A stretch of DNA of 64,000 nt, taken from assembly GCF_006345825.1 (NCBI RefSeq), contig NZ_VCIX01000087.1, positions 202-64,201 on the forward strand. Direction: 5' to 3'. The notes below the pieces were generated by a model. The model did no database searches. It saw only the letters and a program-made list of their open reading frames with translations, and had not been told where the DNA came from. Of the stretch, positions 53,090-61,626 are shown in pieces. Positions within the stretch are counted from its first letter, which is position 1, and each line of letters begins with the position of its first letter. The DNA is from Paenibacillus paridis. GTDB lineage: Bacteria > Bacillota > Bacilli > Paenibacillales > Paenibacillaceae. The translations under genes were made by a program, and so were the position numbers.

Positions 53090-54439
53090 TTGTCTACTAT
53101 TCGCTTATCAAAGGTAACGGTGAATCAACTTCGTACTTATCTCGCGGTTCTACTCATTACGGTTCTAGGATCAACGCTATTCTCACAGCAGCTTTTTGCA
53201 CATGGTTATGTTGAAGGACCTGCAAGCCGCGCCGCACTTTGCAAATCCGGTCAAAATACCGATTGCGGATCGATTGTCTACGAGCCGCAAAGCCTAGAAG
53301 CACCAAAGGGATTTCCTGCTGCTGGGCCTGCTGACGGGAAAATTGCCAGCGCAAACGGCGCGTTTCCTAAGCTTGACGAGCAATCCGCTACCCGCTGGGC
53401 GAAAGTGAATATGTCCTCCGGCCAAAACACGTTTACATGGAAGCTAACGGCCAATCACTCTACAGCCAGCTGGAAATACTATATTACGAAAACCAACTGG
53501 AATCCGAATGCCGCGCTTACCCGGGATTCCTTCGACCTAACTCCTTTTTGTTCCGTAAGTTACGGCGGAGCGCAGCCGCCGTTCTCTTATTCCAACAGCT
53601 GTAACGTGCCCGCTCGCAGCGGTTACCATGTCATTCTCGCCGTTTGGGAAGTCGCTGATACGGCAAATGCTTTCTATAATGTCATTGACGTTAACTTCAG
53701 CGGCACCAATCCTGTTGATACCCAAGCGCCTACGGCGCCGTCTGCCTTGGCATCGCCAGCCAAAACAACAACCAGCGTCTCCCTCGCATGGAACGCTTCT
53801 ACCGATAATGTGGGCGTTACCGGCTACCGCATCTATAACGGTTCTAACCTAGCAGCTACCGTATCCGGAACGACCCTTACTTATAATGTAACAGGATTAA
53901 CAGCAAACACCGCCTATACCTTCCATGTAAAAGCTATAGACAATGCAGGCAATGAATCTAGCGCCAGCAACTCCGTGACGGTAACGACGAATGCGCCTGT
54001 GGGCAACGACACGCAGGCACCAACTGCCCCTGGCGGGCTTCATGTCATGGGTGCTCCAACCTCGAGCAGCCTTATGCTAATGTGGACGGCTTCGACCGAC
54101 AATGTTGGCGTTACCGGCTACCAAATTTATCGCGGCGCTGCCTTAGTCACTACCGTAGCCGCCAATGCGACGTCCTACACGGTTACGGGTCTTAGCGCAA
54201 GCACTACGTATACCTTCAACGTTCGCGCAATCGACGCTGCAGGCAACCAGTCCGCGGCTAGCACTGTAAACGGCACAACGGCTGCCGCTTCTACCGCTCC
54301 GGCGTGGGCTGCCAATACTTCCTATGCAATCGGAACGCTCGTAACCTACAATGGCTCCGTTTATGAGTGTCGCCAAGCTCATACCTCTCTGCTAGGCTGG
54401 GAGCCCTCTAACGTGCCAGCACTTTGGCTGCTGAAATAA
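53090..54439 (+). CDS. Secreted AA10 lytic polysaccharide monooxygenase with two FN3 and a CBM5/12
   Basis: 449 aa. A signal peptide (1-37) is cut before His38 (QLFA-HGYV), giving the N-terminal His of the copper histidine brace; the second brace His is H123 (TANHSTASW) and the axial Phe is F195 ([11 protein letters not shown]). The AA10 domain (38-204) closely resembles chitin-active CBP21-type enzymes ([19 protein letters not shown]). Two FN3 domains (about 211-395) and a C-terminal CBM5/12 ([17 protein letters not shown]) follow. It cleaves crystalline chitin oxidatively. I use TTG 53090, 8 nt after GGAGG; no in-frame ATG exists. Confidence 0.93.
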   Translation: MSTIRLSKVTVNQLRTYLAVLLITVLGSTLFSQQLFAHGYVEGPASRAALCKSGQNTDCGSIVYEPQSLEAPKGFPAAGPADGKIASANGAFPKLDEQSATRWAKVNMSSGQNTFTWKLTANHSTASWKYYITKTNWNPNAALTRDSFDLTPFCSVSYGGAQPPFSYSNSCNVPARSGYHVILAVWEVADTANAFYNVIDVNFSGTNPVDTQAPTAPSALASPAKTTTSVSLAWNASTDNVGVTGYRIYNGSNLAATVSGTTLTYNVTGLTANTAYTFHVKAIDNAGNESSASNSVTVTTNAPVGNDTQAPTAPGGLHVMGAPTSSSLMLMWTASTDNVGVTGYQIYRGAALVTTVAANATSYTVTGLSASTTYTFNVRAIDAAGNQSAASTVNGTTAAASTAPAWAANTSYAIGTLVTYNGSVYECRQAHTSLLGWEPSNVPALWLLK

Positions 54440-54453
54440 TAACAAGGATAATA

Positions 54454-54490
54454 CAAACCGCCAAAGAGCTTTCTGCTCGTTGGCGGTTTG
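54454..54490. terminator. Bidirectional terminator between LPMO and nitroreductase genes
   Basis: CAAACCGCCAA ... TTGGCGGTTTG, 11-bp perfect stem between convergent genes. Confidence 0.8.
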
Positions 54491-54519
54491 TCCCTCTAAT
54501 TCCTTAAATAGATCGCTAG

Positions 54520-55080
54520 CTATAGCACCGTTAACTTTTTCTCTGCAGGCGTACGTGGCTTCCCTTTTGGCATTTTATCGAAATAGCCCATATGCAGCAT
54601 CCCAACGACCTGTTCATTCGGTTGTATGCCCACACCCTCATGAAATAATGGAGAACGAATAAACTCCATCGTCGACCAAATCATGCCAAGCTCCTTCTCC
54701 CATGCCAACAGTTGAAAATTTTGAATGAGGCAGCTAACCGCCGCATAGTCCTCTTCTTGCTTGTGCCTGTCCTTGTCTACCTTCATGACCACAATTAAAT
54801 GTGCGGGCACTTGATTCAATCGGGTTCTCATCAACTGCTTTACTTTTTCGGGAAGCAGCTTTATACGTTTCATATGGCTCATGGAATCGAGGATTAAGCG
54901 AGATACCTTCTCCTTCGCTCCCTCGCGCTCCACAACGATAAAGCGCCATGGCTCACGCATGCCATGGTTAGGCGCCCACACCGCATCGTTTAACAGTTGA
55001 ATGATTAATTCCATCGAAACCGCCCGATCATTGAATTGACGGATACTTCTTCTTGCCCGAATCGTATTTGCAATACTCAT
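54520..55080 (-). CDS. Nitroreductase family protein
   Basis: 186 aa FMN-dependent oxidoreductase. RARRSIRQFNDRAV is the FMN-phosphate-binding start; AVWAPNHGMREPWRFIVV and GMLHMGYFDKMPKGKPRTPAEK are typical of the YdjA-like small nitroreductases. It probably reduces nitro-compounds or quinones with NAD(P)H. AAGGAGG before the ATG. Its promoter carries two long TTGTTTCATATGAAACAA palindromes, so it should be tightly controlled by a dimeric repressor. Confidence 0.87.
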   Translation of the reverse strand: MSIANTIRARRSIRQFNDRAVSMELIIQLLNDAVWAPNHGMREPWRFIVVEREGAKEKVSRLILDSMSHMKRIKLLPEKVKQLMRTRLNQVPAHLIVVMKVDKDRHKQEEDYAAVSCLIQNFQLLAWEKELGMIWSTMEFIRSPLFHEGVGIQPNEQVVGMLHMGYFDKMPKGKPRTPAEKKLTVL

Positions 55081-55126
55081 TCATTTCATCCTCCTTGGGA
55101 GTAGCCTTAAGCAGAACAAACTACTT

Positions 55127-55152
55127 TATATTGTTTCATATGAAACAATATA
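55127..55152. promoter_or_regulatory. 26-bp palindromic operator, proximal
   Basis: Perfect 26-bp palindrome with core ATTGTTTCATATGAAACAAT, 47 bp before the nitroreductase start. It occupies the spacer just before a TATAAA-like -10 on the minus strand. Confidence 0.75.
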
Positions 55153-55191
55153 TTTAAATGTTTATCAGTTACTTTTATAAATCCGGATCAT

Positions 55192-55213
55192 AATTGTTTC
55201 ATATGAAACAATT
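55192..55213. promoter_or_regulatory. 22-bp palindromic operator, distal
   Basis: Second perfect copy of the ATTGTTTCATATGAAACAAT core, centre 63 bp from the first (about six helical turns, same DNA face). Confidence 0.75.
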
Positions 55214-55250
55214 TAAATATACTGCTTTCCTTCATGCTCGTCAAGCGGTC

Positions 55251-55293
55251 AGGAAATAACCCCGAAGCGCAAAATTGCGCGGGATTATTTCCT
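55251..55293 (-). terminator. Hairpin after the B12 transport operon
   Basis: AGGAAATAACCCC ... GGGATTATTTCCT stem with an inner GCGC-AAAATT-GCGC hairpin, directly after the S-component stop on the minus strand. Confidence 0.65.
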
Positions 55294-55303
55294 GCTTTGG
55301 AGT

Positions 55304-56047
55304 TCATTTTTTGGCCGATACCGGTTCAATCAGTCCGTACTTGGTTTTGATGCGATCCAGCTTCTCTAGCATTGGCCGCGCAAGGATAAAGAGGAACATA
55401 ACCGTCGCGAGGGCGTGCACCATATCGAACCAAAACCCCGAGACGTAGGAGGCGAGCAGCACTTCCCAGGAGAATTGAGAAGAAAACATCATGACCGATC
55501 CTATATTGATAATGCCCCCGTATACGAAAAAGGTCGATAAGCCACCAAAAAGGCATAAAGATAGCTTCGTCCTCTTCAGCAGGCCTTTCTTGAATAAAAT
55601 GCCGGCTAGAAAACCGATAAGCCCAAAGCAAAACATTTGCCAAGGCGTCCACGGCCCCTGGCCAAAGAAAAAGTTGGATACGAAGCCCGCGGTAGCGCCA
55701 ACAAGAAATCCGGCTTCCGCTCCGAAGCTGACTCCAGCGATAATGACGATCGCGACGACGGGCTTAAACTGCGGAACCATAAAAAAAGCCGAGCGGCCAG
55801 CGACCGCAATCGCAGCCAAAACCGCGATAACGATCAGCTCCCGCGCCTGCGGTTTACGCTTCTCGAATACGAGCGCAAATGGGATCATCGTATAAAATAC
55901 GATCAATAAACTAATAAAATAATATTTCCGATCCTCTAGCACAAAGACGCCAAGCAAAATTGTAGCCGGAATAACAACTAGAATAAGCACAGCGGACAAC
56001 CAGGTCCGGCGGCTTAAAGGCTGGCCCGTTATTTGCTTCTCAGACAT
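55304..56047 (-). CDS. ECF transporter S component (predicted cobalamin-specific)
   Basis: 247 aa with about seven hydrophobic segments. The C-terminal ~170 residues (ELIVIAVLAAIAVAGRSAFFMVPQFKPVVAIVIIAGVSFGAEAGFLVGATAGFVSNFFFGQGPWTPWQMF) are typical of ECF substrate-binding membrane subunits, including AG-rich packing helices that dock on the T component. The N-terminal extension adds two helices. It is the last gene of a B12-riboswitch operon with its own T and A subunits, so it most likely binds cobalamin or a precursor. Its start overlaps the ATPase gene by 19 nt. Confidence 0.82.
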   Translation of the reverse strand: MSEKQITGQPLSRRTWLSAVLILVVIPATILLGVFVLEDRKYYFISLLIVFYTMIPFALVFEKRKPQARELIVIAVLAAIAVAGRSAFFMVPQFKPVVAIVIIAGVSFGAEAGFLVGATAGFVSNFFFGQGPWTPWQMFCFGLIGFLAGILFKKGLLKRTKLSLCLFGGLSTFFVYGGIINIGSVMMFSSQFSWEVLLASYVSGFWFDMVHALATVMFLFILARPMLEKLDRIKTKYGLIEPVSAKK

Positions 56048-57699
56048 AGCTCGATCACACCCTCAATGGTTACTCCTTCAGTCCAAATATGCCGAGCCAT
56101 CCGGTTCGCAGCCGTCGTATAAAAGCTGTTGCCTGCAAAAAACTTGCGAGTTTCATTCGTTGTAATGATGCTTCCGTCAAAAAACATCGAGCATAGCTCG
56201 CCATACTTTGCGCAAAATTCAACATCATGTGAAACCATAACGATGGTCACGCCGCTCTCATTCAGCTTTTGCAGGAAGACCGCCAGCTTCTCCTTGAAAA
56301 AGCTATCCAGCCCTTTGGTCGGCTCGTCCAGCAGCAATACCCGAGGCTCCAGCAGCAGCACTTTTGCCAGCGCCGCCCGCTGCTGCTCTCCGCCGCTCAA
56401 ATCGTATGGATGCATAGCAAGCAAATGCTCCAGCTCCGCGAACTTTACGATGGAACGGATTTTCTCCGCTTTTTCTTCCTTGCTTAGCGGCGTCTGGGCC
56501 AGCATTTCATGGAGATCCAGCTCGACCGTTTTTTTCACGAATAGCGATTGCGGGTTTTGCGGCAGGAAACCTATATTTCTAGTAAACAGCTCTTTCGCGC
56601 TTATTTTCGCCGGATTTTTGCCGCCGATTAGAATTTTCCCCCGATAGGGCTGAAGAAGCCCGCTGATCAGCGACAGCGTCGTTGATTTGCCCGTGCCGTT
56701 GCCTCCGACGATGCAATAAAACTGGCCCTCCCTCACCTCGAAGGACAAATCTTTTATGATATCAGTGCCGTTCTTCTCATACTTGAACCAAACGTCCTTG
56801 AACTGAATGACCGCTGGGGCCGATGCTTTTGAGTTTTCCTTGCCTTCCGGCATCGGAGCCGCTGTCTTATCGGCAAGAAAGGCATTCAGCCATTGCCGGC
56901 CTTCCTTGACTGTAATGGGAGCGATAGGCTCCGCGCTTACCCGTGCCTGAATTTGCATAGGCGAGGGCATCGACAGGAACATCGGGTGTTTCTTATCGCC
57001 CAGCGAAGCCCCAACCTGATTCGGCAAACCTTGTGCGATAATCGCCCCCGCTTCCATAACGATCAGACGATCGGAAAGCGGCAGGATGTCCTCGAGCCGG
57101 TGCTCCGTCATAATAATCGTAGTGCCCAGCTCCCTATTGATCTTTTTGACCGTTTCCAGAAAGTCGGAAGCCGCAATTGGGTCAAGCTGGGAGGTCGGTT
57201 CATCGAGAATGAGCACCGAAGGATGCATAGCCATAATAGACGCTAGGTTAAGGAGCTGCTTTTGACCGCCGGAGAGCTCCGTTACACTCTTGTGAAACCA
57301 CGTATGGATGCCAAAAAAACTCGCCATCTCAGCCACCCGCAGCCGGATCGTCGCATTGTCGTAGCCAAGGCTCTCCAGGCCGAAGGCTAGCTCATGCCAC
57401 ACCTTGTCGGTCACAATCTGATTGTCTGGATTCTGGAGGACAAAGCCGATCTCTGACGCTTGCGTACGCTGGTCCATATCCTCGATAGGCTGGCCGCAGA
57501 AATAAATCCTCCCGCTTCGCTCACCGTGCGGTGTTAGAATCGTTTTCAGCTGCCTGAGCAGCGTGCTCTTCCCGCAGCCCGATTTGCCGCAAAGCGTTAT
57601 GAACTCCCCGCTTGCGATCGTCAGGTTAATATGGGAGAGCGTCTCTCTTTCCTGTCCGGGAAACGAAAAAACTAAATCCTCGATTCGATACGTTTCCAT
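56029..57699 (-). CDS. ECF transporter double ATPase (fused A and A' subunits)
   Basis: 556 aa with two ABC ATPase domains in one chain. Domain 1 (1-250): Walker A GKSGCGKST (38-46), signature LSGGQKQ, Walker B VLILDEPTSQLD. Domain 2 (about 310-540): Walker A GGNGTGKST, signature LSGGEQQR, Walker B VLLLDEPTKGLD. It energises vitamin uptake with the T and S subunits. Start ATG 57699 has GGAGG 7 nt before it and overlaps the T-component gene by 28 nt; the frame is open to 57795. Tight overlap on both sides implies one polycistronic unit. Confidence 0.92.
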   Translation of the reverse strand: METYRIEDLVFSFPGQERETLSHINLTIASGEFITLCGKSGCGKSTLLRQLKTILTPHGERSGRIYFCGQPIEDMDQRTQASEIGFVLQNPDNQIVTDKVWHELAFGLESLGYDNATIRLRVAEMASFFGIHTWFHKSVTELSGGQKQLLNLASIMAMHPSVLILDEPTSQLDPIAASDFLETVKKINRELGTTIIMTEHRLEDILPLSDRLIVMEAGAIIAQGLPNQVGASLGDKKHPMFLSMPSPMQIQARVSAEPIAPITVKEGRQWLNAFLADKTAAPMPEGKENSKASAPAVIQFKDVWFKYEKNGTDIIKDLSFEVREGQFYCIVGGNGTGKSTTLSLISGLLQPYRGKILIGGKNPAKISAKELFTRNIGFLPQNPQSLFVKKTVELDLHEMLAQTPLSKEEKAEKIRSIVKFAELEHLLAMHPYDLSGGEQQRAALAKVLLLEPRVLLLDEPTKGLDSFFKEKLAVFLQKLNESGVTIVMVSHDVEFCAKYGELCSMFFDGSIITTNETRKFFAGNSFYTTAANRMARHIWTEGVTIEGVIELCLRSK

Positions 57700-58562
57700 T
57701 TCATATCCTCCACCACATTGATGATTACAGGCACCATGCATAGTCCAAAATAAGCGATGTAGACGGCGATGCTGCGCGGCGTTACCGCTAGCCATTTCAC
57801 CGACGGAAAAAACCGTATCGTGTTCTCCCCCATCAAGGCGCCGAACAATACGAGGGCAATTAATCCGATTAAAACAAGCATGACGCTTTGATCCCGGGCA
57901 TCGAACCGAAACAATGAAAAGCTTGTGCGCCCCGGCAGCCCGTAGCCGCGCGATTTCATGGAATCAGCCGTTTCGATCGCATTTTCGAGCGCCCAGGTCG
58001 TCATAATGGACAGAATCGTCATCCCGTTGCGCGCTCTGGCAAGCAAATTGCCTTGCGTAACATCCCTGCCGATACATTTTTGCGCATTCGAGATCACCTT
58101 GATCTGAGCCAAATACCTCGGAACAAAACGCAGCACCATCGAGAAAATCAGCGATAGCGCGGGCATGATTTTGCCAAACAGATAAATAAATTTATCCGAA
58201 GTCATTACCGCATTATAGCAGGAGAACCAGACGATGACCGTCACATACATACAAGCAGCAGATATCCCGTACAAAATGGATTCCAGCGTGATGGGATTCC
58301 CGTTTTTTAAATAAAACAAGATGGTAACGCCCGCATGGTTAAACACCGGATTTAAGACCGCCGCAACCAATAATAACGGCAGCATGTAAAGCAAATTGAA
58401 TTTCACCGCTTTTTTCCCATTAAGCATAATGGAATAGACAACGGCACTAGTCAAGGAAGCGGCCTGCAGCACCGGATGCATAAAGACCATGCTAAACACG
58501 AGAATGGAAGCAAAATAAACAAAATTAACAAGGGGATGAAAGCTCGCGAACCGGTCCTTCAT
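57672..58562 (-). CDS. ECF transporter T component
   Basis: 296 aa with about six helices. The coupling region contains MTTWALENAIETADSMKSRGYGLPGRTSF, the Ala/Ser-Arg-Gly motif that contacts the ATPases. It scaffolds the ECF complex. Its start overlaps the stop of the DUF4430 gene (TAATG). Confidence 0.9.
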   Translation of the reverse strand: MKDRFASFHPLVNFVYFASILVFSMVFMHPVLQAASLTSAVVYSIMLNGKKAVKFNLLYMLPLLLVAAVLNPVFNHAGVTILFYLKNGNPITLESILYGISAACMYVTVIVWFSCYNAVMTSDKFIYLFGKIMPALSLIFSMVLRFVPRYLAQIKVISNAQKCIGRDVTQGNLLARARNGMTILSIMTTWALENAIETADSMKSRGYGLPGRTSFSLFRFDARDQSVMLVLIGLIALVLFGALMGENTIRFFPSVKWLAVTPRSIAVYIAYFGLCMVPVIINVVEDMKWKRIESRI

Positions 58563-59485
58563 TATCCTTTGCTCCCCGCGGCGCCATTTTCCCCGCCAAT
58601 ATCTCTTCCTAAATCACAGGTGTACACCCAGTCGATGACATCGCCGTCCTTAAGCAGGTAGCGGCTGCTCCCGTAATTCGGAAACCATCCATTTACTTTG
58701 TACATCCAGCCACTCAGCTCGCCGCAGTCAAATTCATAGATATTGTTAATTCCTTCTATATAATTGCTGTTGTAAATGGGCGTCATTTCAAATTCCATAT
58801 GGATTTTGCTCTTTTTCATTTCCCTAAGCAGGACGTCAAACACAGACTCCCCCTCGTAAAAGGTAACCTTCTGAGCTTTATAAATAATGCCGTCTTCGGG
58901 CAGCACTTCCAGCTTGTCTTCATTGAACAAGTCCATGTTGTCCAAAATGGTAGCCGCCGTAACGGACAACGTTACCGTTAGCTTCTGGTTCTTATCAACG
59001 GTGGTGTCCTGCCATTCGACCGGCTTCGGCTTTCCTTCCGGCACCGGGTCCGTCAAATATTTATCCTTGCCTGTGTCCGGCTTGCTAGTTTCCTTCACCG
59101 GCGCTTTGGTAGCAGGCGGCGCTTTGCTTTCATTCCCTGCTGCCGTTGCCGTCGGTTTTGGCGTTGCTTTCTCGTCAGGTGCAGCAGGTTTGCCCGACGT
59201 TTCCGGCTTCGCAGTCTCATCTGGATCTGGTGTAGCCGTAGGCTCCAGCGCTGGCTGACTCGATGGTTCCATGCTATTTGTTGCTGTCGCTTCTTCACCC
59301 GCACTTGGTTCTATCGTATCGGATTGTTCAGCTTGCTCGGTGGACGCTGGCTCAGCGGATGACTGTGCTTCCAGACTGCTTTCATTCAGCTTTACCGAGC
59401 CTTTCGGATAATTGCCGCCCCAAAAGAATGCAATCGCCAATACGCCGATAACCACAATCGCGGCCAGCCACTTTTTTTTGCTCAT
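58562..59485 (-). CDS. Membrane-anchored DUF4430 protein (intrinsic-factor C-domain-like)
   Basis: About 307 aa. One N-terminal helix (WLAAIVVIGVLAIAFFW), no lipobox, then a Pro/Ala/Thr/Ser/Glu-rich linker of roughly 120 residues able to span the wall. The C-terminal ~130 residues form a DUF4430 domain (FYEGESVFDVLLREM, INNIYEFDCGELSGWMYKVNGWFPNYGSSRYLLKDGDVIDWVYT). DUF4430 corresponds to the small beta-domain of intrinsic factor and transcobalamin that caps bound B12. It lies between the SLH-toroid gene and the ECF T gene under a B12 riboswitch. I prefer ATG 59485 (AAGGAGG 11 nt away) over 59494 (2 nt away). Confidence 0.82.
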   Translation of the reverse strand: MSKKKWLAAIVVIGVLAIAFFWGGNYPKGSVKLNESSLEAQSSAEPASTEQAEQSDTIEPSAGEEATATNSMEPSSQPALEPTATPDPDETAKPETSGKPAAPDEKATPKPTATAAGNESKAPPATKAPVKETSKPDTGKDKYLTDPVPEGKPKPVEWQDTTVDKNQKLTVTLSVTAATILDNMDLFNEDKLEVLPEDGIIYKAQKVTFYEGESVFDVLLREMKKSKIHMEFEMTPIYNSNYIEGINNIYEFDCGELSGWMYKVNGWFPNYGSSRYLLKDGDVIDWVYTCDLGRDIGGENGAAGSKG

Positions 59486-59557
59486 TTCACCCATTCCCTC
59501 CTTAAATAACTAAGCAAGGGTCCACTAGCTACCCTTGCTCAGCATCCGATTTAATGG

Positions 59558-61180
59558 TTATTTCACATCCGTCATATCATAAAGACGCGTTTGCTTGGTC
59601 ACGAACCGATCATAAGCGACCAGTGCATAAAACGCCTGATCCGATGCCATGAGGTCCACTTCCCCGGGCTTCGCCCCGCCATTATCGACGCCGCCTTGCT
59701 TCACATGGTAGAAGCCGCCGCCAGCCGCAGCGTAGCCGAGTAACGCGTCAACAACCGAGTGGCCGTTTTTCACAAATCGCGAATCTTGCTGCGGATCAAT
59801 GCCAAGTCCGGATAAAGCTACAACGACCTGCGCGGCGCTCTCCGAATTGGCAGAGCCTCCGCTCGCATAACCGCCATCCGCTTTCTGAGCTTTCGAGAGC
59901 CAGTCAAGGCCGCGATCGACGGCAGCTTTGGCTTTATTATTCGTTTCGTAATAAGGCGTCAGTCCTTGGATGACCATCGATGTAATATCCGGGTCCGCTA
60001 CCTCGGCATTCGCCCCTAAAGCCCAGCCTCCGGCTTTAATTTCCCTGTTCAAAATAAAATCGACAAGCAGCTCCCTTGTTGTCTGCGTCTTCACGCCTGC
60101 CACGACAGGAATCTCGTAATGCTTGCTGTCAAGAGCAATCAGCGCGAAGATCGGTCCGTTAATGCCTTGCTTGATTACCGTTTCGTAATCAGCGAGCGGT
60201 TCTCTAAGGTTATAACCCGCTACGTCATCGATGCCTTTGCCAATGGCTGTCAAAGCCAAAATGACGCGGTCATACTCCGTATATTTAACATTATGCAGCT
60301 TGCCTGCTTTTTCCTTCAACGTTTTTTCTACGTTAGCGTAGTAATTGGCATAATATTCATCCGGAATCTTTACGCCTGAACGGGCCAGGCTGAGTACGGT
60401 CCACTCCCCGCCAACGCTTGCTATAACCGGATTCGCCACAGCCTTCTGCATAAAAGCAGCCGTCGCTTTTATCTGCTTCGTTACCGCTTCGTGCTTGCTT
60501 GGATCGCTATTTCCTTCACTCGGCTTGCTAATCATCTCAAAATCATATGCTCTCATGGCTACTACGGCAGCCATTTCTCTGGTTACGAATGCTTTTGGTT
60601 GGAATTGGTTCTGGTCGCCCTGCATTAATTCAGAAGCGACGATCGTTTCGATATCGGATTTGGCCCAAGCGGATGCTGCTTCGATATCTTTGATGTTGGC
60701 GGCCGGTTTAGCCGGCTCCAAAGCCAATGCCCTTGCAAGCGTTGCTGCCAATTGCTCGCGCGTAATGCTTGCCTTCGGATCAAATTTTTGGTTAAACCCT
60801 GTCATATAGCCCGCATTGGAGGCTGCTGTTACGTAAGGATAGAACCAATCCTTTGCCGTTACGTCAGTGAAGCTGCTGGTTGCGCCGGCCTTGGCTTCCA
60901 GATTCAGCACAGCAACAAGCATCTTGGCGAATTCCGCTCTGGTCACGGTTGACTTCGGATTGAACTTCCCATTGCTGCCTTGAACGAAACCGTTGTGCGT
61001 AGCCTTGCCAATCGCGCCAGCAGCCCATGGGGAGATGGCATTGGCATCGGAGTATAACGATTTTATATCCACGTCATTTTCCGCATCAGCTGCATAAGAA
61101 AGATTGACATTCGCAGAGAAGATAGACAAAAACAGGCTTCCAACCAACAGCCACGCAAGAAATGGTTTGCGAATTTTCAT
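59558..61180 (-). CDS. SLH-anchored alpha/alpha-toroid protein, predicted surface B12 binder
   Basis: 540 aa. Signal peptide (to about residue 30, SYAADA), three SLH motifs (about 38-200: AISPWAAGAIGKATHNGFVQG; FTDVTAKDWFYPYVTAA; ASAWAKSDIETIVASELMQG), then a prenyltransferase/squalene-cyclase-like alpha/alpha toroid (about 235-525) with helical repeats such as DRGLDWLSKAQKADGGYASGG and DITSMVIQGLTPYY. The toroid is the fold of the large domain of intrinsic factor. First gene after a cobalamin riboswitch and followed by the DUF4430 and ECF genes. I infer that it captures B12 at the surface; an enzymatic role is less likely in this context. AAGGGG precedes the ATG. Confidence 0.83.
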   Translation of the reverse strand: MKIRKPFLAWLLVGSLFLSIFSANVNLSYAADAENDVDIKSLYSDANAISPWAAGAIGKATHNGFVQGSNGKFNPKSTVTRAEFAKMLVAVLNLEAKAGATSSFTDVTAKDWFYPYVTAASNAGYMTGFNQKFDPKASITREQLAATLARALALEPAKPAANIKDIEAASAWAKSDIETIVASELMQGDQNQFQPKAFVTREMAAVVAMRAYDFEMISKPSEGNSDPSKHEAVTKQIKATAAFMQKAVANPVIASVGGEWTVLSLARSGVKIPDEYYANYYANVEKTLKEKAGKLHNVKYTEYDRVILALTAIGKGIDDVAGYNLREPLADYETVIKQGINGPIFALIALDSKHYEIPVVAGVKTQTTRELLVDFILNREIKAGGWALGANAEVADPDITSMVIQGLTPYYETNNKAKAAVDRGLDWLSKAQKADGGYASGGSANSESAAQVVVALSGLGIDPQQDSRFVKNGHSVVDALLGYAAAGGGFYHVKQGGVDNGGAKPGEVDLMASDQAFYALVAYDRFVTKQTRLYDMTDVK

Positions 61181-61235
61181 AAATAAGTCCCCTTTCTATT
61201 TAGATAGATAGTCAGACACAAACAGCAACTGCACA

Positions 61236-61271
61236 GAAAAAAACCTCTCAACAGGAATTGTTAAGAGGTTT
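61236..61271 (-). terminator. Riboswitch-controlled intrinsic terminator
   Basis: Minus strand: AAACCTCTTAACA, 5-nt loop, TGTTGAGAGGTTT, then TTTTTTT. It lies between the cobalamin aptamer and the SLH-toroid start, so it is the expression platform. Confidence 0.88.
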
Positions 61272-61345
61272 AATAGAGTATACAGTCACATTTTGCATGC
61301 ACTAATAAACACCTTCCTATCCATCGTAGAGTTCATGGTGTATTA

Positions 61346-61524
61346 AAAACAGGCAGGTCTTCTGGCTCAGAATCATCGCCCTCGCAGCCTTCCCGGTTTC
61401 CCAGTGGCATTCTTGCAAGGGCTCCTCTCTTACAGTGGCGGGACCGCGCAGGAATTTCACCTGCTTCCCTTTTAACCAATCCATGCTTTTATCGTTTAAA
61501 CGCATCGTTGGCACCTGTTTTTCA
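61346..61524 (-). ncRNA. Cobalamin riboswitch aptamer
   Basis: The minus strand contains the B12 box GCCAGAAGACCTGCC (61352-61366), GCCACTGGGAAACCGGGAAGG (about 61385-61409) and the CCGCCACTG-type core, closed by a P1 stem AAAACAGG / CCTGTTTT. All hallmarks of the cobalamin aptamer are present. Located about 165 nt before the first gene of the ECF operon with a terminator between, so B12 should switch transcription off. Confidence 0.95.
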
Positions 61525-61542
61525 TATTAAATTATCTTGCTC

Positions 61543-61571
61543 ATCATATCGAATTATGGCCTGTTTGTCAT
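61543..61571 (-). promoter_or_regulatory. Promoter of the B12 riboswitch operon
   Basis: Minus strand: -35 ATGACA (61566-61571), 17-bp spacer, -10 TATGAT (61543-61548), about 20 nt before the aptamer. Confidence 0.55.
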
Positions 61572-61626
61572 GTTAAACTTTTTATTGGCAAACGCTCATC
61601 CCGACTTTTCCTAGTTTTCCGATCTT

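Noticed and set aside
61317-61514. 65-codon minus-strand frame in the B12 leader
   Set aside because: It coincides with the cobalamin aptamer; the conservation is RNA structure, not protein.
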